Below, piece by piece: positions 1-5,860 of a DNA stretch of 5,886 bases (within the stretch, counting starts at the first letter, position 1; each line of letters begins with the position of its first letter). A program made the translations under genes and the position numbers. Where the stretch lies: contig CAMLKV010000157.1 of assembly GCA_946480635.1 (NCBI GenBank), positions 1 to 5,886 of the forward strand, read 5' to 3'. The DNA comes from an uncultured Flavobacterium sp. GTDB lineage: Bacteria; Bacteroidota; Bacteroidia; Flavobacteriales; Flavobacteriaceae. The notes under the pieces were generated by a model. It was not told the origin of the DNA. It made no database searches and saw only the letters and a program-made list of their open reading frames with translations.

Positions 1-2682
1 ATTCGCCTAAAGCGAATGCATGATTCCCTAAAAAAGAATTTGTATCAAAATATTTTTCACAAAAATTATACCTCAAAATTTGTACGTCATTGAGACAATA
101 ATCGAATAATTTTTCTTTTAAGTCGAATTCTTGGTTGCAATTTTTTTCATAAAATTTTAAAAATTCGGTCCTTTCGTTTGCTTTCATATTTTTGATTGAA
201 TAATAACGCAACGAAGGTAAATGAGGAAGAACGCGTCCAATATTTTCCATCTTATTGAACAAATGTGGGAAGTTTGGCTTTTTTTCCAGTTGTGAATCAG
301 TCAATCCAAAAGTATCATAAAATGATGCCAAACTTCCAGAAATAAAATTGAGGCTATCTTTGAAAACAATAGTTCGAAAATTTGAGCCCGAAATTTCCAA
401 TGAGTAAATTTTTAGACCTTAAATGTATTTTATAGATATTCTTTTGATTATTATAATTTTGCCCATAGGAGGAATTATGTTTTTATTTTATTTTGTATAA
501 TGAACCTTTAGGCAATATTTTACTTTTATGGATTTGACAATATTTTTCCTCCTATAGTCAAAAAGATTCGAATTAAAAAATTAATTTAACAAAATCAGAA
601 CATTTTAATTACAAACCATTTATCAACATTTTTGAACCAATTCCTTTGGCATATAATGTATCCAAAAGTAAATATAGATCATATTTTCCATTGTTATGTG
701 CCAGGCAAATAGTTGTTGTTTTATAATCGCCTGTATAAAGTAAAAAGTCCAAAAATTGTTCAGCCACACTCAAATTTTCTCTTCCTCCATCAAAACAGTG
801 GAAATATAAAAGCCGTGGATTTTTCGGCAAATGATTTGCTTCAGGAAATCCCCATTTTCTATGAAAAACTCCACAACAACAATTTTTTGCACGTTCTAAT
901 GAATCCACTTTTCCACAGGGAAGCCGAATATTTGGATCATCCATACAATTTTTGCAAATTATTTCGGCAATTAATAGATTTGGTTCATGTTTTTTCACCT
1001 TAAAATAAATTTATTCCCCATAAATTTCATCTATCCAACCTTTATTCCTTCTTTTAATTTAACTTTTTTATTTTGAGTTGATTCGATATCGAAAAATGCA
1101 TAACGTATTTGATCCAATTTTGGCATTTCCCGCAAAGGTTGTATATAGCAATAATGTTCTTCTGTTAAAAGTTTGAGCACTCCACATTGCTCACATTTTT
1201 CCACCATTTTATCGCTTTTGTTTTCAAATTTATTCATTATGCATTTATGTGGAGAGCCCCTTTTATAAACCTTTTTGGAGAAAAATTGAAAGGAAATAAA
1301 TTCAAAATAATGCTTACCACTTTATAACATTGTTTACAGTAAAAACGCAAATCGCAAATTCCGCTTCCTCCCTTTGGGCCCTTTTTATTATGAAATTTAA
1401 AACATGACCGATTTGGAAAATGAAAATTGCATTTTTGACACAAAATTGAATGCTTTCCACGCTTTCTTCTGCATGGAAATCCATATCCATATCTATAGCA
1501 TAATTTACAAGCATTTTCACATTTCGGATTGTGAGTAAGTGGGTAGCAAATTGAATTACATTCGAGACAGAATGTGCCTCTTGCCTAAAATTTCAAATAG
1601 GAATTGAAAAAATGCAAATAAACCTTCAATAATTTTCCAATATTCAAAATTAAATCGAAATGCTCTCCATTATGCAACAAATAAATGTTATTTTTAGCCA
1701 ATTTTCGGCCTTTGTAAATTAATTGACAAAAAGGATATTTGAAGACAGCTAGCCTATATTTATTTGGCCATTCCTTGTTCAAAAATCTTTGAATCATTTT
1801 TAAATCTTTCAGCCCATAATTCTCCTTGTTTTCGCTGATTTGGGCATTTTGCAATAATAAAATGGCAAATTTCTTTATAGTAAAATCATCCATTTGTTTC
1901 ATTGTTTTAAAGCCGCCATATGAAGAATTCACAATGCCTAGAACAATTGCTCGGGCCAAACATAATTTATCTTCATTCATAATCGGCCATACACCACGGT
2001 TTCGCTTTTCCAATGAACTCATTACAGTATTTTTTAATCCGGCACCGAAAATGCTTGCCCTCCTTTTTTTGAAAGTTTTTTCTAAAATGTTTTTTCATTT
2101 CGATTAAAAAAAATTTATTTACTTGCTGTTAATGGCCAAATTCCTTGAATTTTTATTATCGTTCTTGTCTTAAATATGCGCAGCCGATGATTAGACTGTT
2201 TTGAAAGTTTGAATAATTCATTTGCCAAAACGTTAGCAGTATTTTGTTGGGGACTTCGCAATGGAACGAAAAACGGTGGTTGGAGATATTTATTCGAAAT
2301 AGTCATTCCGACATATTTCGGCGGACCTAGAGAATTAATATAAAAGAATTTTTAATTAAAAAAAGGTTTTAAATCATTAAAATTATTCGGAATTCTTAGC
2401 GAAAAACCATTTTAAAGTCATGCCATTTTTGAATAATTGGAATTATATTTTATTGCAAATTAATTGAAATAATTTACCTTCCATTTTGTTGATCACCCTA
2501 TTTAGCAATTTTTCCATCATTTTCCGTATAAATCGTTTGGGGTGTTCATGTTGTTTAACATGTCTAATTCGACAAATAATGTTTTCTGAATATGTTTTCC
2601 TTGTTTTAGAAAACTCCGGTTCCAATGATAAAATTTTAATGTAATGTGACAAATTGTTAATTTTGAGCTTTCGACGACGCAT
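1..2682 (-). CDS. Polinton/Maverick-type protein-primed family-B DNA polymerase, 5' part, seven exons, runs off left edge
   Basis: This is the replicative polymerase of a virus-like DNA transposon; the family copies linear DNA using a protein primer. Exons by minus-strand reading are 2682-2478, 2326-2123, 2081-1624, 1584-1318, 1270-1040, 998-617 and 417-1. Introns are 151, 41, 39, 47, 41 and 199 nt, and all six junction phases match, giving about 721 residues without a stop. Residues 70-120 carry the conserved start of the family (YVGMTIS, then LSKQSN). Residues 170-280 hold NEDKLCLARAI and LLHNGEHFDLI, residues 290-420 are rich in Cys and His, and the exonuclease motifs are D439-I-E441, N557/D562 and Y689/D693. 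The start at 2682 is chosen because an in-frame TAG lies three codons upstream, but that TTTTTAG could also be an acceptor, so an earlier exon is possible. Complete proteins usually exceed 1,000 residues; the polymerase motifs lie beyond position 1. The least certain junction is the A-rich acceptor before 1270. Confidence 0.93.
418..616 (-). other. Long sixth intron of the polymerase gene (199 nt)
   Basis: The donor is GTTTGT, right after AATG at 617, and the acceptor is TTTAAG before 417. The phase-1 split codon rebuilds Gly in INGLKIYSLE. The frame inside the intron is closed (TAA in the first codons), so it is not read through. It is about five times longer than most introns of the gene and carries an imperfect foldback at its centre, annotated separately. 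Confidence 0.85.
458..562. repeat. Foldback (inverted-repeat) element inside the sixth polymerase intron
   Basis: Arms at 458-474 (TTTGCCCATAGGAGGAA) and 546-562 (the reverse complement of TTTGACTATAGGAGGAA) match at 15 of 17 positions, with ten consecutive bases identical (465-474 against 546-555). The arms enclose about 70 nt of AT-rich sequence. The size and form fit a small miniature inverted-repeat insertion that lengthened this intron, or a pre-mRNA hairpin that brings the splice sites together. No target-site duplication is obvious. Confidence 0.5.
1149..1584 (-). other. Cys/His-rich zinc-binding region of the polymerase
   Basis: Two exons joined across the 47-nt intron encode residues 290-419 with repeated C-x2-C pairs: C295/C298, C315/C318, C338/C341 (followed by C350 and H354), C372/C375 and C403/C406. 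HKC (386-388) and HYC (417-419) complete the set. The third pair reads as a C2H2-like finger (CQKCNFHFPNRSCFKFH). This block between the OTU-like region and Exo I is typical of Polinton-type polymerases and probably structures several zinc ribbons. Its exact role, DNA or primer-protein contact, is not known from the sequence. The regular spacing survives the intron, which supports the splice model. Confidence 0.85.
1642..2019 (-). other. OTU-like region in the N-terminal half of the polymerase
   Basis: Residues about 158-283 begin with MNEDKLCLARAIVLGI and end with NIYLLHNGEHFDLILNI. A Cys just ahead of a small helix (C177) and a His in a HFDLI/HYDVI-type strand about 100 residues later (H277) are spaced as in OTU cysteine proteases. 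An OTU-like region following a putative terminal-protein region has been described in the related Polinton and bidnavirus polymerases. The Asp/Asn seen before the Cys in classical OTU proteins is only approximated here by NEDK. Protease activity is inference; the motif pair itself is seen. Confidence 0.55.
2327..2477 (-). other. First intron of the polymerase gene (151 nt)
   Basis: The donor GTAAAT follows ATGGAAG, and the acceptor CTCTAG precedes GTCCGCCGAA. The phase-1 junction restores Gly in NKMEGPPKYVGM, and PPKYVGM is a conserved opening of Polinton polymerases, so the junction is well supported. The sequence is AT-rich with no other feature seen. Confidence 0.85.
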
Positions 2683-2770
2683 AATTAACTAAAAATGGGA
2701 AATTTTTTATTTCAAAATATGCCGATATGATCCATTCTTTTAGCACAAATAATTATTTTAGAAATGATTT
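2683..2770. other. Short spacer upstream of the polymerase gene
   Basis: This is an AT-rich spacer between the first polymerase codon and the repeat array. It must hold at least part of the polymerase 5' untranslated region and promoter if the gene starts at 2682, but no distinct promoter motif is visible. A TTTTTAG beginning just upstream of the ATG (minus strand) could be a cis- or trans-splice acceptor. Confidence 0.4.
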
Positions 2771-2809
2771 TGGGAAAAGTTGAAAAATATTTTTCAAATT
2801 GATAAAATG

Positions 2810-2947
2810 TCAATTTTTAGAGCTTTCGAATGGTAGCTTTCCCAAATTTGCTGATTCTTGCTGAGATATGGACAAAAGAATGGACAAATTTTGTTCTAAA
2901 ACCTCTTTTGCTGATAATAGCAATCCAATAATCTGCCAAATTTACAC
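2810..2947 (-). pseudogene. Repeat copy 1: degenerate exon with a KEVL core
   Basis: A pyrimidine-rich acceptor (TTTTCACAG, ending at 2948 on the minus strand) is followed by an in-frame TAA, then 43 codons to the stop at 2812-2810. The core is IIGLLLSAKEVLEQNLSIL, which aligns with copy 3 (VELLLSPKEVLKNKI). The early stop and a missing block of about 40 nt relative to copy 3 suggest a broken copy. I do not recognise the protein family. Confidence 0.45.
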
Positions 2948-3262
2948 CTGTGAAAAGGAAATGAATTTAATTAGGAATGTCTCGTAAGAAATGATTCAAT
3001 TTACATTAAAAGAAAATTATAAACTGAGTTTTGTAGTCACTATTTCTTGATATATCTCATAATATATTATAGAAAAGCAATATTATTGGAAAAGTCACAA
3101 AAGTACTCTAAATCGAATTTTAAAAATGACATTGAGTGATAAAAATCAAATTTTATATAGATTTCCAACGTATAAAACTTTTAGACTTTTCAAACAACAT
3201 ATTGTTTTCCAAAGTTGGTTACTTCTTCCTACAGAGTTATGGATAAAAGAATGGACTCGTTA

Positions 3263-3360
3263 CTATATTTTTAAAATTAAATTATTCCCATATTCTTCAA
3301 AAACCTCTTTCAGTTTGAGTGCAATAATTCAACACCAAGAACGACTTAACCAAACTAAAT
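3263..3360 (-). pseudogene. Repeat copy 2: degenerate exon with a KEV core
   Basis: The acceptor CCTTTTTCAG (minus strand, ending at 3361) sits at the same place as in copies 1 and 3. The aligned frame gives LKLKEVFEEYGNNLILKI and then stops at TAG (3265-3263), where copy 3 continues. The region before the core is shorter and more diverged than in copy 3. An 82-codon plus-strand reading frame (3126-3374) runs antisense across this copy and is probably chance. Confidence 0.4.
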
Positions 3361-3580
3361 CTGAAAAAGGATAGAAATTTGTTTTTAGATTATCCTTAAA
3401 ATAATTTAATATGTATATTTTTGTCCCATTTAATGGAAAAAAATCTCATAAAATGACAATTGGGAACCATTCTTTTCTTATAAACCTAAAAAGAAATAAA
3501 AATATTCTAGAAAGAAATAAATTTGCGAAAGTTGTAAAAGTATTCTTAAATGTATTTTAAAATGCCTTTTTTATTCATTT

Positions 3581-3800
3581 TTAATAGCAAAGGACCTTGG
3601 AGTTTTGAAGTATATAGCTCTCTAATATAGGTTCCTTCTTTGATGAGTTATCTCCAAAAAAAGAATGAACTTTTCCATATAGGTTTATTTTTCTTAATAA
3701 TATTTTTCCAGCTATTTTATTCTTCAAAACCTCTTTAGGCGACAATAGCAATTCAACAGAATAATTTATCAAATTAAGCTGACAATATTCAAATAGAAAC
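3581..3800 (-). pseudogene. Repeat copy 3: best-preserved exon of the repeated gene fragment
   Basis: A strong nematode-like acceptor (CATTTTTTTCAG, minus strand, ending at 3801) is followed by about 73 open codons: FLFEYCQLNLINYSVELLL, then SPKEVLKNKIAGKILLRKIN, a short GKVHSFFGD segment, and a TAA at 3583-3581. The same core in copies 1 and 2 shows that this was once coding sequence on the minus strand. No upstream exon is identified; the 5' continuation of the frame to a Met at 3871 crosses the acceptor and is more likely intron. It could be a real terminal exon of a gene starting to the right, or a relic. The product is not recognised. Confidence 0.4.
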
Positions 3801-3880
3801 CTGAAAAAAATGCGAATTAAATTTTGCTTTATTTTATTATTAATCAAGTTATTCAATTTTGTATTGACCATTATTTTTTA

Positions 3881-4440
3881 GTATTTTTCAATCTTAAAAT
3901 CAATTATGCCTTTAGGGCCAATTCAAATTTGAATTAACGCGGTATTTTTTCCGAAGGGAAATGACGTGGCATTGGAAATTGAATTGACGTGGAAAATACA
4001 CTACACATTTTTTCAATCGAATTTTACCCAAAGGCTATTATCACATCAATTTTCAAACTGTATAATTCTTATACGATTGAAATGAGATGGAAAGTATTTT
4101 GATACTAGTATAATTAATCATCTACTATAATAGAATAGAAACCTATTCAAAAATTAGATTGTCCGTTTGGGTTCTATTTTGGAGATTTTTTAAGCAATTT
4201 CTATTAAAATTTACTATTTCTATTAAATTTGAGCTATAGAATGTTATAAAATATCAAATATGAGAGTATTCGGTTAAAAATTGCTTTTCTATCTTAACAT
4301 TTGGATAAAAGGATGTATGAATATTCAATTATTTTGCCTAAATTATTAGATTCTAGATGCTAAAATCAATTTCCTTGCTAAAATAAAATGAATTTGTTAA
4401 ATATTTTCCTTTTTCCAAATTTCCAATATTTTTTAACATA
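3881..4440. other. Non-coding AT-rich spacer with small symmetric motifs
   Basis: No supportable gene is seen in this 560-nt stretch. It holds a perfect 16-bp palindrome at 3920-3935, two TGACGTGG motifs 23 nt apart (3962-3969 and 3985-3992), a 9-bp inverted repeat TTTCAATCG/CGATTGAAA (4011-4019 and 4074-4082), and a 6-bp-stem hairpin GAATAG/CTATTC (4133-4148). The last part leads into the TTTATTTCAG acceptor at 4441-4450 and reads like intron. Confidence 0.5.
3920..3935. repeat. Perfect 16-bp palindrome AATTCAAATTTGAATT
   Basis: The sequence equals its own reverse complement over all 16 bases. In AT-rich DNA such palindromes arise by chance, but this one sits beside a GC-containing patch (AACGCGG) and the TGACGTGG pair, so it may be part of a regulatory or element-end region. 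Confidence 0.6.
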
Positions 4441-4450
4441 TTTATTTCAG

Positions 4451-4721
4451 GAAAAAACCTTGCCTTTTCCCCTTTGGGGGAAAGGGCAGCAACGAATACA
4501 ATGTTTTGATGGAAAAAAGGACGTTTCCCAGAGTTAATGGAAAATGGCCACATTTTCCTTGGATTTTTTGCTGGAAAATTGAGGGGAAGGTTGTGGTGGC
4601 CAAATGGATGGATGCAAAAAAAGCCAATTCCCACCGAATGTAGCACTTTGGCATATTGTAGGGAATGAAATTTGTGGCCTGCCTCTGAGAAGATTCTTAT
4701 CTTCTGATCAAAAGTTCTTGT
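4451..4721 (+). pseudogene. Candidate plus-strand exon or exon relic, probably frameshifted
   Basis: A canonical nematode acceptor TTTATTTCAG ends at 4450. The downstream frame is open for 63 codons to TAG 4641: KKPCLFPFGGKGSNEYNVLM, later GKWPHFPWIFCWKIEGKVVV and AKWMDAKK. A run of seven A at 4616-4622 lies just after the codons for WMDA; moving to the -1 frame there gives another protein-like stretch (QFPPNVALWHIVGNEICG, then LPLRRFLSSDQKFL) to a TGA at about 4719. One lost A would explain this. The patch is markedly less AT-rich than its surroundings. The antisense strand is also open for 126 codons (4353-4733), so strand is not certain. I do not recognise the product; a decayed gene or mobile-element remnant is likely. 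Confidence 0.33.
4466..4483. repeat. GC-containing hairpin TTTCCCC-TTTG-GGGGAAA
   Basis: A perfect 7-bp stem (4466-4472 with 4477-4483) closes a 4-nt loop. It lies within the candidate exon. A second perfect 7-bp stem with a 4-nt loop, AGAAGAT/ATCTTCT, is at 4688-4705. Both may be incidental to coding sequence. Confidence 0.5.
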
Positions 4722-4851
4722 GATTCCTTTCAATTACAATAAAAGCTTTTAGGTTGAAAGACTGGGCGTGTCATATACTGGGAAATTGAACATATTCATT
4801 CGAAGGTTTGCACTATATTTTTAAACATTTTCTCCACCCATTTTACGATAG

Positions 4852-4991
4852 ACCTCAATCATTTAATTTTTCAATCCAAAAAGGATCATTTGATTCCCCC
4901 ATCTGAATCAGAATCCTCTGACAAAAATCCCTCCGGCACATTTCATTTCATCCCTCCATTTGAATTTGAGGAGGAATCCCCAATCCCTTAA
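4852..4991 (+). CDS. Candidate terminal exon encoding an acidic, Pro/Ser-rich tail
   Basis: The frame is open from 4758 to TAA 4989-4991 with no ATG, so it can only be an internal or last exon. A plausible acceptor TTTTACGATAG ends at 4851; a second, GCTTTTAG ending at 4752, also exists. The sequence reads LIPPSESESSDKNPSGTFHF then IPPFEFEEESPIP before the stop: acidic, rich in Pro and Ser, and unlike chance translation of AT-rich DNA. It lies just downstream of the candidate exon at 4451 on the same strand and could belong to the same gene, but no complete splice path was found. The family is unknown, and the tail looks disordered. Confidence 0.3.
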
Positions 4992-5600
4992 TCCTTTTAG
5001 TAATATCAAAAAATTCAAATCATTTTTAAGAATAGGATGGAAATTCATTAATTTTAAAATTATTTAGCTTCAATTCAATAAATTTTCATTGCCCTTAGTT
5101 ATTATCCTTTTAAAAATTAATTTTTAATTCAAAAAAGGTTACATCATTTTTAAGGTTTTCATTTTAAATCTTTTAAAAATTTCGTTTCAAATCAAGTGAT
5201 TTTTGACTATTGATAAATTTCTAAAAAATTACCTTTCCTGAAAAATCCTTTCTTTTAATGTTTTAATTTTTTAATAAATTTAAGAATTTGTCATTTAATT
5301 CAATGATTCTCATTGAACTTTAGTAATTATCCATTCCTAAAAATTCAGTTTTTCTTCAAGATTTTCAATCATTTTTAAGTTTTTTAAATAATTTAAAAGA
5401 ATTTGCCCTTCAAATAAGGAACCCTTAAATTCAATTGACTTTCATCGTACCCTTAGATAGTAATTTCTAATTCTCCAATATAAACAAATTTATCGTTCAA
5501 ATATTAAAAATTGCCTTCGAATTCAATTGACTGCCCATAGGCATTATCCTTTTTAAAATTTCAATATATCATTAAGGTTTTGAGCTCGTGGCTTTAGATT
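4992..5600. repeat. Degenerate AT-rich tandem repeat, about 5 units of roughly 110 bp
   Basis: The anchor ATTCAAT(T/A/G)... followed by TCATTGxCCTTAGTAATTATCC recurs at 5073, 5298, 5429 and 5521, with a weaker copy near 5190; intervals are 117, 108, 131 and 92 nt. A second anchor, CATTTTTAAG, recurs at 5021, 5145 and 5370, with a shortened form near 5570. The copies are strongly diverged. No coding potential is seen. This is probably an old minisatellite between two genes. Confidence 0.55.
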
Positions 5601-5742
5601 TGAATAAATCCAATCGTGTATTTTCAAATGTTCGATTTCATCTTTGATTTTTAAATTTTTCCAATATAAGACTATAGTAAGCACCCCAAAATTTTATGAA
5701 AATTTCGATTTGAATATTCAATTTAAAATTTATATTTTTTAG
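5601..5742 (+). other. Upstream region of the right-hand gene
   Basis: This is AT-rich sequence with no reading frame, ending in TATATTTTTTAG (5731-5742), which has the form of a nematode splice acceptor. It could receive a trans-spliced leader or join an upstream non-coding exon. No clear TATA box or other promoter element is distinguishable from the AT-rich background. Confidence 0.35.
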
Positions 5743-5793
5743 ATTTTGTCAACTTCATTGCTTTAAAAAACTGCCATTCACACATCGTCGGAG

Positions 5794-5860
5794 ATGAGTA
5801 CAAAAACCGATGGCGATGAAATCGAAGTGATAAGTGGCCCGGGGAAAACATCACAAAAAG
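5794..5860 (+). CDS. First coding exon of an unidentified gene, continues beyond the right edge
   Basis: The ATG at 5794 starts 22 codons plus one base: MSTKTDGDEIEV then ISGPGKTSQK, followed by a textbook donor GTAAGC at 5861-5866, giving a phase-1 junction. An in-frame TAA at 5764 and the acceptor-like TTTTTTAG at 5735-5742 put the start in a 5' exon of about 118 nt. The codons are clearly richer in G and C than the flanking DNA (GATGGCGATGAAATCG, GGCCCGGGG), as expected of coding sequence. The peptide is hydrophilic and acidic, with no signal peptide. It is too short to identify. The intron begins at 5861 and remains open to the window end. Confidence 0.55.

Larger units (their letters stand above)
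73..1105 (-). other. 3'-5' proofreading exonuclease domain of the polymerase (Exo I, II, III)
   Basis: This is the DnaQ-like exonuclease of family-B polymerases and spans three exons. Exo I is AFFDIEST, with acidic residues D439 (codon 1090-1088) and E441. Exo II is CLAHNNGKYDLYLLLDTL, with N557 (695-693) and D562 (680-678). Exo III is LFDYCLNDVQIL, with Y689 (100-98) and D693 (88-86). Between Exo II and Exo III, after the long intron, comes the family-typical stretch DSLNFISGSLASFYDTFGL. A Cys cluster (C470, C473, C483, C495-C497) lies between Exo I and Exo II and may bind zinc. All four metal-binding carboxylates are present, so the domain is predicted to be active. Confidence 0.93.
2771..3880. 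repeat. Array of three diverged head-to-tail repeat units
   Basis: Three units can be aligned by eye, starting near 2771, 3088 and 3524. Shared anchors in plus-strand order are GGAAAAGTTG/GGAAAAGTCAC/GCGAAAGTTG followed by an ATAAAATG-like stretch; GAGATATGGACAAAAGAATG / GAGTTATGGATAAAAGAATG / a shorter GAGTTAT match; then TCAAAACCTCTTT or close variants (2897, 3296, 3725); and a C-T-G-A-rich block that is a splice acceptor on the minus strand. Unit 1 lacks about 40 nt present in unit 3 between the KEVL segment and the GTCCATTC segment. Spacing of about 318 and 436 nt shows insertions and deletions. The array is probably an old tandem duplication of part of a gene. Confidence 0.6.

Noticed and set aside
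29..40. TTTTTTAG-like acceptor inside the last polymerase exon (minus strand)
   Set aside because: The frame reads straight through it after Exo III and no matching donor is needed, so the exon was kept continuous to the window edge. The last ten or so residues are therefore less certain.
465..474. AGGAGG resembling a bacterial ribosome-binding site
   Set aside because: It lies inside a spliceosomal intron and is one arm of an inverted repeat. The window is eukaryotic.
713..1003. Plus-strand open frame of 96 codons
   Set aside because: It lies antisense to the polymerase exon that carries Exo II, whose minus-strand translation matches the family. It is a shadow.
1314..1520. Second minus-strand frame of 68 codons
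   Set aside because: It is out of frame with the Cys/His-rich exon 1584-1318, which has regular C-x2-C spacing. The alternative frame has no such pattern.
1826..2107. Plus-strand open frame of 93 codons
   Set aside because: It is antisense to the polymerase exon with NEDKLCLARAI and crosses an intron. It is a shadow.
3126..3374. Plus-strand frame of 82 codons starting MTLSDKNQIL
   Set aside because: The homologous units 1 and 3 do not keep this frame on the plus strand, whereas all three keep the acceptor and KEV core on the minus strand. LLPTELW looked briefly like an F-box start, but it is not supported in the other copies.
4133..4148. Hairpin GAATAG-AAAC-CTATTC
   Set aside because: A 6-bp stem of AT-rich sequence is expected by chance at this length, and no gene end adjoins it.
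4353..4733. Minus-strand frame of 126 codons (and a nested 70-codon frame, 4442-4654)
   Set aside because: No recognisable domain or good splice context was found, and it is antisense to a stretch with a canonical acceptor and a better-looking plus-strand translation. The low density of stops may simply reflect higher GC here. It is kept as an alternative, not annotated as a gene.
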